Shown here: positions 26,865 to 40,302 of the stretch, one piece after another
Layout: each line of letters opens with the position of its first letter
Numbering within the stretch: the first letter of the stretch is position 1
Source of the DNA: Leptoclinus maculatus
Taxonomy: Eukaryota > Chordata > Actinopteri > Perciformes > Stichaeidae
Direction: 5' to 3'
Assembly: GCA_032191485.1 (NCBI GenBank)
Contig: JAVDOI010000007.1
Coordinates: 27,292,447-27,356,446, forward strand
Length of the DNA: 64,000 bases
Translations under genes and position numbers: made by a program
Notes under the pieces: model-generated
Seen by the model: only the letters and a program-made list of their open reading frames with translations
What the model was told of the DNA's origin: nothing
Database searches by the model: none

Positions 26865-29800
26865 GAGCTGCTGCAGATTCTCTCCAAATTAAATTCTTTC
26901 AGTTTTCTCTCTGGTGGAAAATCAGAAAGTGAAAGATCCAAAATGAATCCAAAGAAAGAAATTCTTTCTAGTTTTACACTGATCTCACAACCACCCATTG
27001 ACTATATAGGAAGTGGACGTAGTCGCCGTCTCCTTGCATCAGAGGGTGGAGTTAAGTACACCTGAACGCTGAATAAGACATTTTTAGACGACCAAAATCT
27101 TAGTTAACTTTCATGAACTAAAAACACACTGTGAAAGAGTTAAAGTTTCTGTCTTTTTAAAGAGTAAGAAAACGAAAACACGTACAACTCTGAGACCCGA
27201 CAATGCTGTGATACCGACCTGTCAATCACCGTGTAGCCCCGCCCTAAAGCATCCCCTTCTTTATGGTCTGTTTGACTCTAAATGGACCATAACTTACTAA
27301 ATGAACATCATGCTGTATTGAAGAAGACTTGAAACTAGAGATTGAGACCATAAACTCATGTTTACAATGTTTACTGAGGTAATAAATCAAGAGAGAAGTA
27401 GAGTCATTTTCTCATAGACTTCTATAGAACCAGAGGAGTCGCAGCTTTAACACATGAAGCTTTGGCTTCACTCTTCACACATTGAAGTTTCCACTTGCCT
27501 TCGCCTCTACAACCTTCACCACACAAACACACTTTCACTGAGAAAAAGGACTTTACACCTTCAAATGTAACTGCATAACTTAAAATAATGAACTAGGGGT
27601 AATTGGATTGTTTCAACAACAAATTAATACAAAGATTCACCTACAGAGCAATAAAAATACTCCATAAATAGGAGTTACCTTTGTGATCCGTTGGCCACCT
27701 CGCTCAGCCGCTGATGCCATTAGTTTCCTATCGTACTCTCCGCTAAGAGCGCTAATTAACACGGGTGACGGTAGAGACAACAAGGCTTGTTAAGAGACAC
27801 GGTTAACGGCACCTCGCACGCTCCGGCTGAGACGTAATTAACGCGAGCAGCGGAGGAGGGACGCGGTCAGCTGACACGTCTACCTGTCAGCAGGTAGCTC
27901 GACTTAGCACAACGTCCGGCCCCTGTGTTACCTCAGTCGGTGGACAGGGAACTCTTCCTTTGTGGAAAACTGTGATATTAAAAGTACAGTTTGTACTCAA
28001 TTTTGACAGGCGTTTATTGTAATAATGCAGTTGGGGTTAGATTTGTGTCCATCCCATTCATATTAACGAGCGTGTAGGCTGAATAACAGAAACACCGCAG
28101 TAGAATTCAACAGCACCACAAACAGCAGCCTTTGAAATATTCACACAGTCGAATCAACATCTCTCTACAACAGTTTCAAATAAATCTGAACATTGTAACT
28201 CATGAAGGTATCATCTATTGCCGGACTGATGTATTAGACTGTGTTAGTTTCAGCTCGGTGTTCCTAATAAACGGGCAACCGAGTGTATTTTCCGCACGTG
28301 AAGAAACATTGTTTTCCTTTTAAATTGCAATTCATTTACTGCTGTTTTAAATGTAAAAACGTACATTTAAAACGACAGCGAATGAATTGCAACATACACA
28401 CCTGTACAACTTACCTGTATCACTTGTAGACCAACCAAACCTGTATGAAGGGGACTTTAAAGACGGGACGATATAGAATATTTTATTGTGTTTTGCAATA
28501 AAAAAAAAAAGAGATTTCATCGTTTCCACAAAAACCTCCAGAATAATTTTCCATTTATTTTGTGGATTTATGAATGATGAACCATTTTTCTGGAACACAT
28601 CCACACCCACTTATGTTGGTAATGTGCTTTTCTACACCTCAAGGTCACAACGGTGCGAACAACAACCTAAAAAGAGATGTTTGGAACTTCAGATTAAAGA
28701 ACGTTGCGCTGCTGTATTTCAGGTTGTTGTCGTTTTTTTTCCGTCCCCGATGAACAGAAGAGTCTCGCTTCAGACTTTGACTGTTGGGGAGAGAAAAAAA
28801 AAGGAATCGACTCATTGTTTCCTCCTTCCAAGCCCTCCGTCGGCTCCGAGGCTTTGTCTCGGAGCCAGCAGAGATTTGGCGAGATGCGAGGCGTTATTTA
28901 ACATGGCTGATGCCAAAGTACCTCGAATACAGTAACAGGCAGTCAGATAGACAGACAGCCCAAGGGCACTACTGGGAACACAAAAAACTCAGCGTTTCAT
29001 TATGTGAAGAAACCCAAAAAATCTCTTTCTTTGTGGCTCGTATCTTTCATACTTTTTTTTTCTAATTACCATTCTGCGTTAATGCCGTAATTATTCCAAG
29101 TGTCACAACATTAGTCAACTTAAATTGAAGCGTAATGAGGCGACAGACAGAAGCCGAATTACAGAACTGGCGAAATCATAGTTTTGACTGTTTGCACAAA
29201 TGAGGTCTGCCCTTCTTTCTGATGATTATTTCTGAAGTGAGAGATTCATTTGAGTTCAGTCACAGACTCTGGTGACAAAAGTAAAAAAAAAAAAGGTTTG
29301 GAGGATAATGAAGTGTATTTGCCTTCTCTGAACCTCACACTGATGAATTATGGACAATCCTTGACTTCTCTAATTGTTCACAGCATTTTTTTTTTTTATT
29401 CAAAACCGTTACGAAATAATCAACAAAGCCTCTGCAGTGGCCAACAATCTCAGGTGACTGGATATGAATCTCACCGACTCTTTGTGAAGTGTATTATCTC
29501 TCAGTCGTTCTGTAGATTATTTAAATGCTCACTTGATTGTCAGCCTGTGATGGCGAGCGTTTTTTTGCGAGGGAGGCTGGTTTTCCCCTCTCTGGAGGGC
29601 AAAAAGGCTAGTGTTAATCATGACGGAGCAGAGCGAGACAGGAATTAAAACTAATGAAGCCCTGAGAGACCAGCCTGCTCGCTTCTCACCCAACACTGTC
29701 TGTCTTTGTCTCAACTCGCTGTGGACTGTCAGCGTCTCTGGGGATTCATCTGTCTGTTTCACTGTCTTTTTCAAACCTACAAAGAGGGGTTGGGGGGGGG

Positions 29801-32800
29801 GGGGGGTACGCAATATAACCAACACCTGTGCAGTCACAGTCGGTCCTTTAAGTACAAGTTATACTTTTGAAAGGCTTGTAATGTTCAGGTTTTGCTCATA
29901 GTCTGTATGTAAGAAGTGGACGTAGTCACCGTGACGTCACCTATTGGTTTGTGGATGTTTTGAAGCCTGAAGTTCAGCATTTTGGCCTTCGCCATGTTGC
30001 TTTATTATTGCAACCAGAAGTACAACCGAACGCTGAATTAGACAATTACCTTTGTGAAAGGGTTTAAGTTGGAAGACGAAAACACGGACAACTCCCATAC
30101 CGGGCAATCACCGTGTAGCCCCGTCCTAAAGCATCCCCTGCTTTATGGTCTGTTTGACTCACATGAGTCTTCGGGTTAACCTCAACCACAATCTTTTTCT
30201 AAACCTAACGAAGTGGTAGAACAGGACATCCTCTAATTGGAAGATCGGCGGTTCGATCCCGGCTCCTCCAGTGGAGTGTTGACACTGAACCCCTCAAACT
30301 GCTCCCGAAGGCTTTGCCATTTGTGTGTGAGTGTACATGAATTAGTTTAGACCCTAATGGGCAGGTTGAACAGCACAATGAGTGGCCGGCAGACTGGAGT
30401 CCTGCAGTCCATTTACCAAGATGGAAGTTTATTTTGAAAAGGCACTATGCATTTAACGAGAGGCAACTGACACGCTGACTTACTGTGACAAATCAAACTC
30501 TATATCAACACGATGTAGTCTGGTTTGTCTGTTTTCATTTAAATGGTATCACGTTCGCTCACCTGGTCTTCTTTATCACAGTTCACCTGTGCAATGGGAC
30601 GTTCCACAAACACCTGCAGGACCTGTTCGTCTCCCTGGTGGTGCGCTACATCGACCTGATGGAGTCGTCCATCGCCCAGTCCATCCACCGCGGCTTTGAG
30701 CAGGAGACCTGGCAGTCAGTCAAGTAAGAGTCCGCCGTCATGAGCGATGAGCGCTAGACGTCGCTGCAGCTGCTGGCTACAGTGTGAAGAATCCTCCGTG
30801 TAGTGGTGATAGTTCTCTACCTCACAGGCTCCGCTACTTGCAGATTTAAAAAGGTGCGTTCAGGTACAAAGCAGACGCAGCCGGTTTGTGTTGCCCGTAA
30901 GATTGTTTTTGAGTACAGTCAAGTTCTGGGGTAAATGCTGAGTAATTTAATTTCCAACCCAGTTTGTCAGTATGATTACTATAACAATTGTTATTACTAT
31001 AACATGTTTATGTGTAAGTGCTTTACGTAGCCATTAAAGGCATCACAACAAGGTCAAAATAAAAATAAATAGAAGATACCAATAAACTAATCTACGGACG
31101 GATTAAACAGGAGAATTAAAGTTAGTTATCATTATAAAAACAACAATTAACAAAAAGAATCTAAGAACTCTTAGTTTCACATCACTACATCCTCAAATCT
31201 GTGATCCATGTCGTTCATAGCTGGACTTTCAACCGTATTTACTATTTCTGTAGGATAAAGTACAATAAGGAAGGAAATAACAACAATAAAAATAAAAATA
31301 AATGTATTAATCAACAAAATCGGACAGAACAAACCGCTCGGCTTCTGAGGAGCTCCAGGTGTGGTACGACGTCGTGCAGAGGAAGCAAACACTCGGTCGA
31401 ACTGAGTATTTAAGTGATAAATGAAGTGTTTATCCTGAATAGTCTTTATCTGATATAATTCCCCCCTGGCCTTCTCGAGCTCGGTCAGTTCCATCGCTCA
31501 CTGTCAGTTGTACCTTTTGTTTACTCTCATCAGCGATGGTTTGTTGAGGTGTCATACCGGCTGCTGCATGAATGTAACGGAAAACAAAAGTCAAAGAACA
31601 AACCAAACGCTGCACAGAACAGAGCTGAATATAAAGCTCAGACAGCAAGGACATGCTGCAGTCAGGAACAATGCAGTGAGAGCTGCACTCGTACACCAAC
31701 ACACCAAAAGTGAAAGGAAATAGAATGAATAGAAGAGAGCAATGACTTTTCTGTCTTTTAATAGTGTTTGCTATTGATCAATTACTGCAGGCAGAACAAG
31801 TGGCTGCTATTATATGTTACTATTCTTCTGTGTGTGTGCGCGCGCTGTGGTTACTGTCACTATTTCTTCTCTTTCATTCTTTTAATATTTTTCCTTTCCT
31901 GCCATCCATCGACCTCTCCACTGACTCCTTCCCAGCAGGTTGTTAACTAACAATCTAGCGAGCGTTCCTCTTCCCAAAGTCCCCAGCCTCCCTCTCACGC
32001 TGCCACAGATGCCCAGCTTCTCAGCACCCGCCTGGATGGGGCCGCTGTGTGAGAACACGTATGTATGAGGGGTAGGGGGGGTAGACTGGACTAGAGGTCT
32101 TCACAAGGTTTGAGAATTTTATAACCAAGATTAATACAAGATAGTGTCCAGAAATAAGAGATACCCAGACCTGAAGTCAAAGACAATAGAGTTGCTGATG
32201 TGCTGCCTCCGTTAGTTTGAAGCCAGCGTAGAGCTTCTGGTCTGTTACCTTCTCCGGCTCTGAACCCTGAAAGTTATGTTGTATAATAAAGATTATAACG
32301 TAGAGGAAGTCCACTGAGGGTGGACGGGTCAAACAAACACAGGACTTAGCAGACTGCTATTCTCGACCCGTGTGAAAGCAAAAGTCAATGTTGACTTTAC
32401 GCTTATTACGTTACGTTTTTACGGTTGTTACAAAATGTTACAAAAGAAAGTCCACTAAGGGCGGATTTTATTTCTTTGCGCTAGTTAATTTTTTACGGTG
32501 GTTACATTACATTGCTACATTACTCTGTTTCATTCCAATGTTCCGTTCCGTTGTTACATTACGTTACATTACGTTATGTTACATTGTTACGTTCAGCTGT
32601 TGCATTGCATTGTTACATTACATTGTTACGTTATATTACGTTGTTACATTACGTTGTTACAGTACGTTGTTACAGTACGTTGTTACAGTACATTGTTACA
32701 GTACGTTGTTACAGTACGTTGTTACAGTACGTTGTTACAGTACGTTGTTACAGTACGTTGTTACAGTACGTTGTTACATTACGTTGTTACATTACGTTGT

Positions 32801-35800
32801 TACATTACGTTGTTACAGTATGTTGTTACATTACGTTGTTACAGTACGTTGTTACATTACGTTGTTACAGTACGTTGTTACAGTACGTTGTTACAGTACG
32901 TTGTTACATTACGTTGTTACATTACGTTGTTACATTACGTTGTTACATTACGTTGTTACATTACGTTGTTACATTACGTTGTTACAGTACGTTGTTACAT
33001 TACGTTGTTACATTACGTTGTTACAGTACGTTGTTACATTACGTTGTTACATTACGTTGTTACATTACGTTGTTACAGTACGTTGTTACATTACGTTGTT
33101 ACATTACATTGTTACATTACGTTGTTACATTACGTTGTTACAGTACGTTGTTACATTACGTTGTTACATTACGTTGTTACATTACGTTGTTACAGTACGT
33201 TGTTACATTACGTTGTTACATTACATTGTTACATTACGTTGTTACATTACGTTGTTACAGTACGTTGTTACATTACGTTGTTACAGTACATTGTTACAGT
33301 ACGTTGTTACAGTATGTTGTTACATTACGTTGTTACATTACGTTGTTACATTACGTTGTTACATTACGTTGTTACAGTACGTTGTTACATTACGTTGTTA
33401 CATTACATTGTTACATTACGTTGTTACATTACGTTGTTACATTACGTTGTTACAGTACGTTGTTACAGTACGTTGTTACATTACGTTGTTACAGTACGTT
33501 GTTACAGTATGTTGTTACATTACGTTGTTACATTACGTTGTTACATTACGTTGTTACAGTACGTTGTTACAGTATGTTGTTACATTACGTTGTTACATTG
33601 CATTGTTAAGATAAGATTTATAAGATAAGATTTTTTTCTTAGTTTTATTCAGTATTATTATGCTTCATAAATGGAATGCTGACAAAAGTGCTCATCCTGA
33701 AGCTAAACATGCTATGTCTAACAGAAACTGTTTTAGATGTATTCTGTCATGAATTGAAAATGTAACAAAAGTAAATTGGATTCATCCTCTGGGCATCATC
33801 GATATCTGATCTATACCTCGTGGAAATCCATCCAATAGTTGAACCTGAGTAGACAACACTGACATTCCCCCGTAGCTAGCTCGGCTGAAAGAAGACTTAA
33901 AAGTCCTAAAGTGAACCTCCGTATTCTGCAGAGCTGCAAGGAAACACCATGAGGACGAATTCAAGTCATTGGCTGAGTAAACATGTCGTCAGTATTAAAG
34001 CGAGATGAAAGTGTGGTTTTGTCAGGTTATGTGTGAAGACCTCTAGTCAGGACTGTCTGTCCCGAATGCTCAGCTCTGTTTCTGTCCGTCTGTCCGCATG
34101 TTCCTCACAGAGTCAAGAAACTTTTCTTCTTTTTGCATGAAGCCCCGCTCAAGTGTATAAGTCCTTCCACAGTGCCTGTGTGACGCCGTTGAGTCTCTGA
34201 CAGCGAGCCAGAGAGCATGCAGCATTATTCTCGTCTTCGAGGGCCCGGCTCGTGGTTTTTGAAATTGTTTCTGTGACACTGTGGCTCTTTTGTCGACGGG
34301 GCGCCGCCTGCATGCGATTGTTACCTCAGAGACTCATTGGTGAGGATGTTGTGACGCGCTGTGCGGTGTGCATGTCGCGATGTGAAGAATATCAGTGTAA
34401 TAATAACACAACGCCTCAATTTTCTATTGCAGCTTGCAAGGGATAAATCTACCTGACATCTTGTAAGTGGAGAGAAGTTTATTCAGTAAAACCCACCTCC
34501 TCCTTTTACCCTGCGAAATTTCCCTCTGGCTCAAAACATAGCAAACAAAACTGAGAACGTTTACACTGTTTTATGCTCTTTGACTCTCCATGTCCAAGAA
34601 AGATCCTCGCACACAAACATTGTCAAGACTCCAGTACTCACGTCCTTCTGTTTATTATCAATGTAATATAACCCAAAGTAATAACTAACAAACAGAAAGT
34701 AGGTGAAATCACGTTGATGTGGAGCATTTTATCCTCCAACAACTGGATGATGACACACGGCTAATAAACTATTAGCTTCCTCTATTTTAGACTCTCTGGC
34801 TTTCCGATCACTCAAAGGTCAGAACTGTTGCAACGGCTTGCTGGTGGTCAAGAGTTACGTGTCAAAGTTCACCAAAGTTGCCTCCACAAATGAATCACCT
34901 GATCGCAGCGAGGCCTTTGAAAAGAACTGAGTTCATCACAAAATGGTGCCACTTCAAACGCTGGTGGGATCGAGCCTTAAGGCAGAAGGAACCCTAATAA
35001 ATCTAATAAATAATACTAAACGAAGACGGTTATTGAGAAAAAATATGTCTAATCTTCACTCATTCTCCAGTTCACCAAATGTGAGTATTTGCTGTTTTTC
35101 TGTGTTTTATAACGTTGTAAATGACAAAACGAGACGTTTGATGGACATTTAACACCATTTTCAGACATTGTCTCAACTAAATCAGGGGTCTGCAGCTTTT
35201 AGACATGAAGTGCCATTTTAAGATGTTCTTGTTGATCAGTGTGCCATATCGACATTAAGATTAATTATGACAAACACAAATTTAAATCTCCAATCTGTCA
35301 TTTTCTTCCATCAATATAGGCATAGCAACATTTTTGGCCATTTCATGACTTTGTAATCATGTAGGAGAACATCTACATCCTCATTAAGTCATTAATCTAC
35401 CGAATTTCCACCAATAAACGTTGAAGAAGTCAACAAGTACTAGCCAATGAGAGGCAGAGTAGGGTGGGTCTTCGCAGATGGGGAAAAAAAATCTATCGTA
35501 CTACCGTAAATAACCGTCCACGGATGAGAGTTCTCTTCTACACTTATTGCTAGTGTTGGTTGTCTACCATTGGACTACATGATCAGTTGTTTGAACCCAA
35601 AACAATCGAAGAAATAATCTATATTAGAAATAAAATAACAATTCAGAATCCTTGCTATATGCTTTAATGTCTCTGTCGGTCTGTTTTGGAGTCTGCAGCA
35701 GAACTGGCAGCGTCGGCGGCCATGTTGGGGCCACCAACGCTCGACCAGGAGGCTGGTGGTGGTTTCTTAAAAAGGCTCCTCGTTCCGACTCCCCCAGCCT

Positions 35801-38800
35801 TTTTCCCACAACACAGACCGCACTGTTCCTGTACCTCACTTCACTTGGCCCTCCTCGATCCAATGAAAAAAAGAAAAAAGAAAGCTGGCACTTCATTAGC
35901 GAGCACAGACGGGCGAGTGGGATCGTCCCGTTCCCCGGGGAGCCGGGCGGAGCGCGCTCACAGAAGAGCACCACTAATTAGACATGAGGGGGATAGCCGC
36001 CGAGCGTTTAATTGCACCGCGGACTCGAGCCCAAAGCGTTTATTCCTGTGCGCCACTTGTTAAGGTAACAGTCTTTTAAAGGCGAAGTGAGAAAAGTGAG
36101 GGAGCGAGTGGTACTTGGTTTAACCCCCTCTCCTCCCTCCCCCGCCATCCGCCATCCTCCTGTGGCTGTCATTCTAGCCGGGGCGCTGTACACTTGGATG
36201 TCGGTGGCGGCGAGGCGTTGCCATGTGTTGCTGTGTAACCTGTTCGCAGGGGAGAAGGCGGGGAGACGTCCATCTGTCTCACAGCTCTGCATCAAAACCA
36301 CCTAAAACCTGTTGAAGATCCTCAATACACTCAGTGTGATGCATTTACTGTCACCACTGGTTGTACGAAATACCAGTGAGGTTCCAACCGGTTTGTGCAC
36401 ATTAAATACAAATCAGGAATATTTTGCCTTTCATTTTTACTTCTTAGATTAATTTTTTCTTCCTCTCTTCTTCTTTGGAAATCAGTTTGCTGCAGAGTAA
36501 TAACCCATCACAGTCCACAACGTGTGTGTTGAATGACACACACGTTTACTTTCCTGAGAAAAGTCCACAACCAAAAGAGGAAGTGAAGCTGAAAATATAC
36601 CACATTATTCCAAGTTTATATGTATTTACAACAGGAAAGGTAGCCAAATCAGCATTATATTAAAAGTAATTCACGATTCACTGTTTAAAATCTACATCAC
36701 TCTACTACACCTGAAGAGAAAGAGGAAAATCAACCCTTAAATACCGTCGAATGGTTTGGAAAATGACGAGCAGTAAATTACAGGACTCTCACACAAGAAG
36801 TGTGAAGAATAGAATAGAAGAATAGAGATCCTCGCATTTGTTGCACATTCTACAAACTTACCAAAATAAGAGTTTGGTGGAAAACACGACGACTCTGCGT
36901 TGTTGTCGTTGTCTTTGTGACGTTCCGTCGGTAACCCTCTCCGTCACTCCCCGCAGTAACGGCTCGGCCACCTCGGAGGACTTGTTCTGGAAGCTGGATG
37001 CTCTGCAGATGTTCGTGCTGGACCTCCACTGGCCGGAGCCCGAGTTCGCCAAACATCTGGAGCAGAGACTCAAACTGATGGCCAGCGACATGATGGAGGC
37101 CTGTGTCAAGAGGTCAGACTGAGAGGTCGCCGCAGCTGGATCAGGACCTCTGGGTTCACATCTGTCCGGATCCTTCTCACTCTTTCTCTCTCTTATTGTA
37201 CCACACATCTGCCAACGTGAATCCCTTTTTTTTTATACTATGAAGATAGAATACAACCCAGTAAATAAACACAACTGTCGCTCTTGTAATTCGCTTCTGA
37301 GTTTATGACATCAGCAAGCTCGAGTACAAATATGAGAATAATCATTTCTAACCTGAAAACCTTAAAAGTCAGAAAACTAACCTGCTTTTGTGACGCTTTC
37401 TATGAAGGTCTAATTCTTTAGAATTGTATTTCGACATACATAGAAATTACATGTAAAAATACTTTTTTGTAATTTAACAGAAACATTCACAAATATGTGT
37501 CGCAGTTTTACAGAAAATAGGTTAAATTTCAGCCATTTTTGAGAAACAACTATTAAAAATACATATTTTGTGTTTTGCCTTACAGAACAAAATCTGCCTT
37601 TGATTCTAAAATGCAAAAAGCGACTAAGTCAACGGACTTCAGGGTGGCGCTGTCGGTCTGCACCATGTTCAACGTGCTGATGGACGCCAAGAAGCAGTGC
37701 TCCAAGCTCTGCGTGCTGGACACCGGTCAGGAGGTAAGCTAACGGTCACGTGACCTTTCTCCCCTTATGTTCGCGTTAGACTTTTAGCTGAAGGTTTTAA
37801 CCCGAAGTGGAAAAGGATCACTGCTGTCAGTCGTCACACAAACATCTCCATCTGAATATTCAAAATCAGATCTGAATGATTTGTCACTGCAGTAAATCTG
37901 AAACCAAAAGTAAACGTTGACGCGTTACGTTGTCGCGTTACGTTGTCGCGTTACGTTGTCGCGTTACGTTGTCGCGTTACGTTGTCGCGTTACGTTGTCG
38001 CGTTACGTTGTCGCGTTACGTTGTCGCGTTACGTTGTCGCGTTACGTTGTCGCGTTACGTTGTCGCGTTACGTTGTCGCGTTACGTTGTCGCGTTACGTT
38101 GTCGCGTTACGTTGTCGCGTTACGTTGTCGCGTTACGTTGTCGCGTTACGTTGTCGCGTTGCGTTGTCGCGTTACGTTGTCGCGTTACGTTGTCGCGTTA
38201 CGTTGTCGCGTTGTGACGTCGCGTTGTGACGTCGCGTTGTGACGTCGCGTTGTGACGTCGCGTTGTGACGTTACGTTGTCGCGTTGTCACGTTACGTTGT
38301 GACGTTACGTTGTGACGTTACGTTGTGACGTTACGTTGTGACGTTACGTTGTGACGTTACGTTGTGACGTTACGTTGTGACGTTGCGTTGTCACGTTACG
38401 TTGTGACGCTGCGTTGTGACGTTGCGTTGTGACGTTGCGTTGTCGCGTTGCGTTGTCACGTTACGTTGTTACTCTACGTTTTTTTACGTTACGTTACGTT
38501 ATGTTACGTTACGTTACGTTATGTTACGTTATGTTACGTTATGTTACGTTATGTTACGTTATGTTACGTTATGTTACGTTATGTTACGTTATGTTACGTT
38601 ATGTTACGTTATGTTATGTCACGTTATGTTATGTCACGTTATGTTATGTCACGTTATGTTACGTTATGTTACGTTACGTTGTCACGTTACGTTGTTACGT
38701 TACGTTGTTACGTTATGTTGTCACTCTACGTTGTCACTCTACGTTGTCACTCTACGTTGTCACTCTACGTTGTCACTCTACGTTGTTACTCTACGTTGTT

Positions 38801-40255
38801 ACTCTACGTTGTTACTCTACGTTGTCACATTACGTGACGATGTCTGTGAGCAGGTTTTTATGGTTCAGAAAGGTTGACGTTTTGTCAACTGATTTGTGAC
38901 AAACCACCGAGTCTGGCAAGCCAACGATAACAAACTTCATGCAGCCACTAACCAGCCGTAACTACGAGAGAATATCTGCTCATCTCTGATTGTTTTTTTT
39001 GAGGGAAAGGCTTGGTGCTGAGGATTGTTCAGTCGATGTACTTTTCTGATTGAATCCCTTTAATTGCAGTAATTCCATTGAAGTGAACTGACTGTGGTCT
39101 GAAATCATAAATGCTGGTGTGACCAATCCCTGATCTCGGTTTTGTCTTATCTAGTTTAACAGAAGAACTCATTTTGAGAAATAATCTGAAACGAGGAGAA
39201 ACTGGAACAAGAAAATTGGCAGAATGTTATTTGTAGATAAAATGAGTCTTGGCTGAATATCAGACTAAATCACTTAAGACGGTGTATTTTTTCAGTTTGC
39301 ATCTCACAGCTCACCATCAGAGACTCGTTCCTTGCTGAGTGAATGTGTATCAGCTTCTAAAAAAAACCTCAGTCATCTTTTATTTCCAGCCTCACTGAAC
39401 CGTCAGATCAGCCACTGAAACGCCACCGTTTCCCTCCGAACATCCAGCGCAGACGGGCGGTTCAGGTGTATTTGTGTTCACTCGACTCGAGCTGTTAAAT
39501 GGACGGCCGTGAAGCCTGTGTGAGGCGGCAGCCTTGGCGTTCGCTGAGAGCGAAACCCCTTTGGCCGCAGACGGTCTTGACAGAGAGCTAAGCTCGCTGC
39601 TCTGTTGACCTTCAGCTCCCTCTCTTCTCCGGCTTTCCAACGATCCGCCGCCGCTCGACAACACAGTCTGTCCATTTATCGCTGCTGACAATCACTGAAT
39701 ACCTGCCTGCAGAAGGACACTCTGTAAACCAGCTGCATGCACACAAACAGCTCCCATACAGACCAGCTGTAGTGTTGCACTGGCATGTTTTACACAACAG
39801 GCTGTAACACTGAAAATGAAAAAATATGATGAAAAATAGAATAAAAAACAAATGTACATTAGGAGGAATCATTACTTCACTTAAACTCGATTGCGTCACT
39901 TCATGGGGCATTCAGGTGTACGACAAGAAATCTGCAAAACTCAAGCTGCATCTTTTTTTGTTGCAGTTTGTTCCCAATTGAATTGTGAGTAAGTTATTTT
40001 CATATGCTAAATAAATGATTTAAATGTGACCATATAGTGTGGTACCTTCCCAAAAACAATGGCATGGCCGTCGCTGCTAAAAGAAAAACGTAAAAATTGG
40101 ATTGAATTGTGACCTTCAATTCCGAAAGTCAAATCAAATCACGGATTTGTTGAATCGTGACTGTTTGCAGTGCTTTGAGCTCTAAGAGCCGCCGTGCTTG
40201 TTGCTAACGGGAAACGGCTAGTTTCGGAAACTACGACCTCAGATCAGACGAGGCT

Positions 40256-40302
<47 letters not shown>

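Larger units (their letters stand above)
25983..30581 (+). other. cadps2 intron w6-w7 (4.6 kb)
   Basis: It holds (CA)16 at 26830-26861, repeat family A copies at 27000-27490 and 29895-30180, G16 near 29791-29806 and a 5'-truncated tRNA-type SINE at 30210-30420. About 27500-29890 is unique-looking sequence with no exon that I recognise. Confidence 0.65.

Noticed and set aside
32388..33628. Three overlapping open frames of 365 to 408 codons
   Set aside because: A 13-bp unit without stops gives the same periodic peptide in all forward frames; this is a satellite signature and not a gene.
35624..36063. Overlapping open frames of 109 to 125 codons on both strands
   Set aside because: GC-rich intronic sequence with no recognisable domain and no good splice context; likely chance open frames.
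37917..38899. Several 99 to 156 codon open frames
   Set aside because: Products of the 13-bp and 10-bp tandem units; no conserved domain and identical peptides in several frames.
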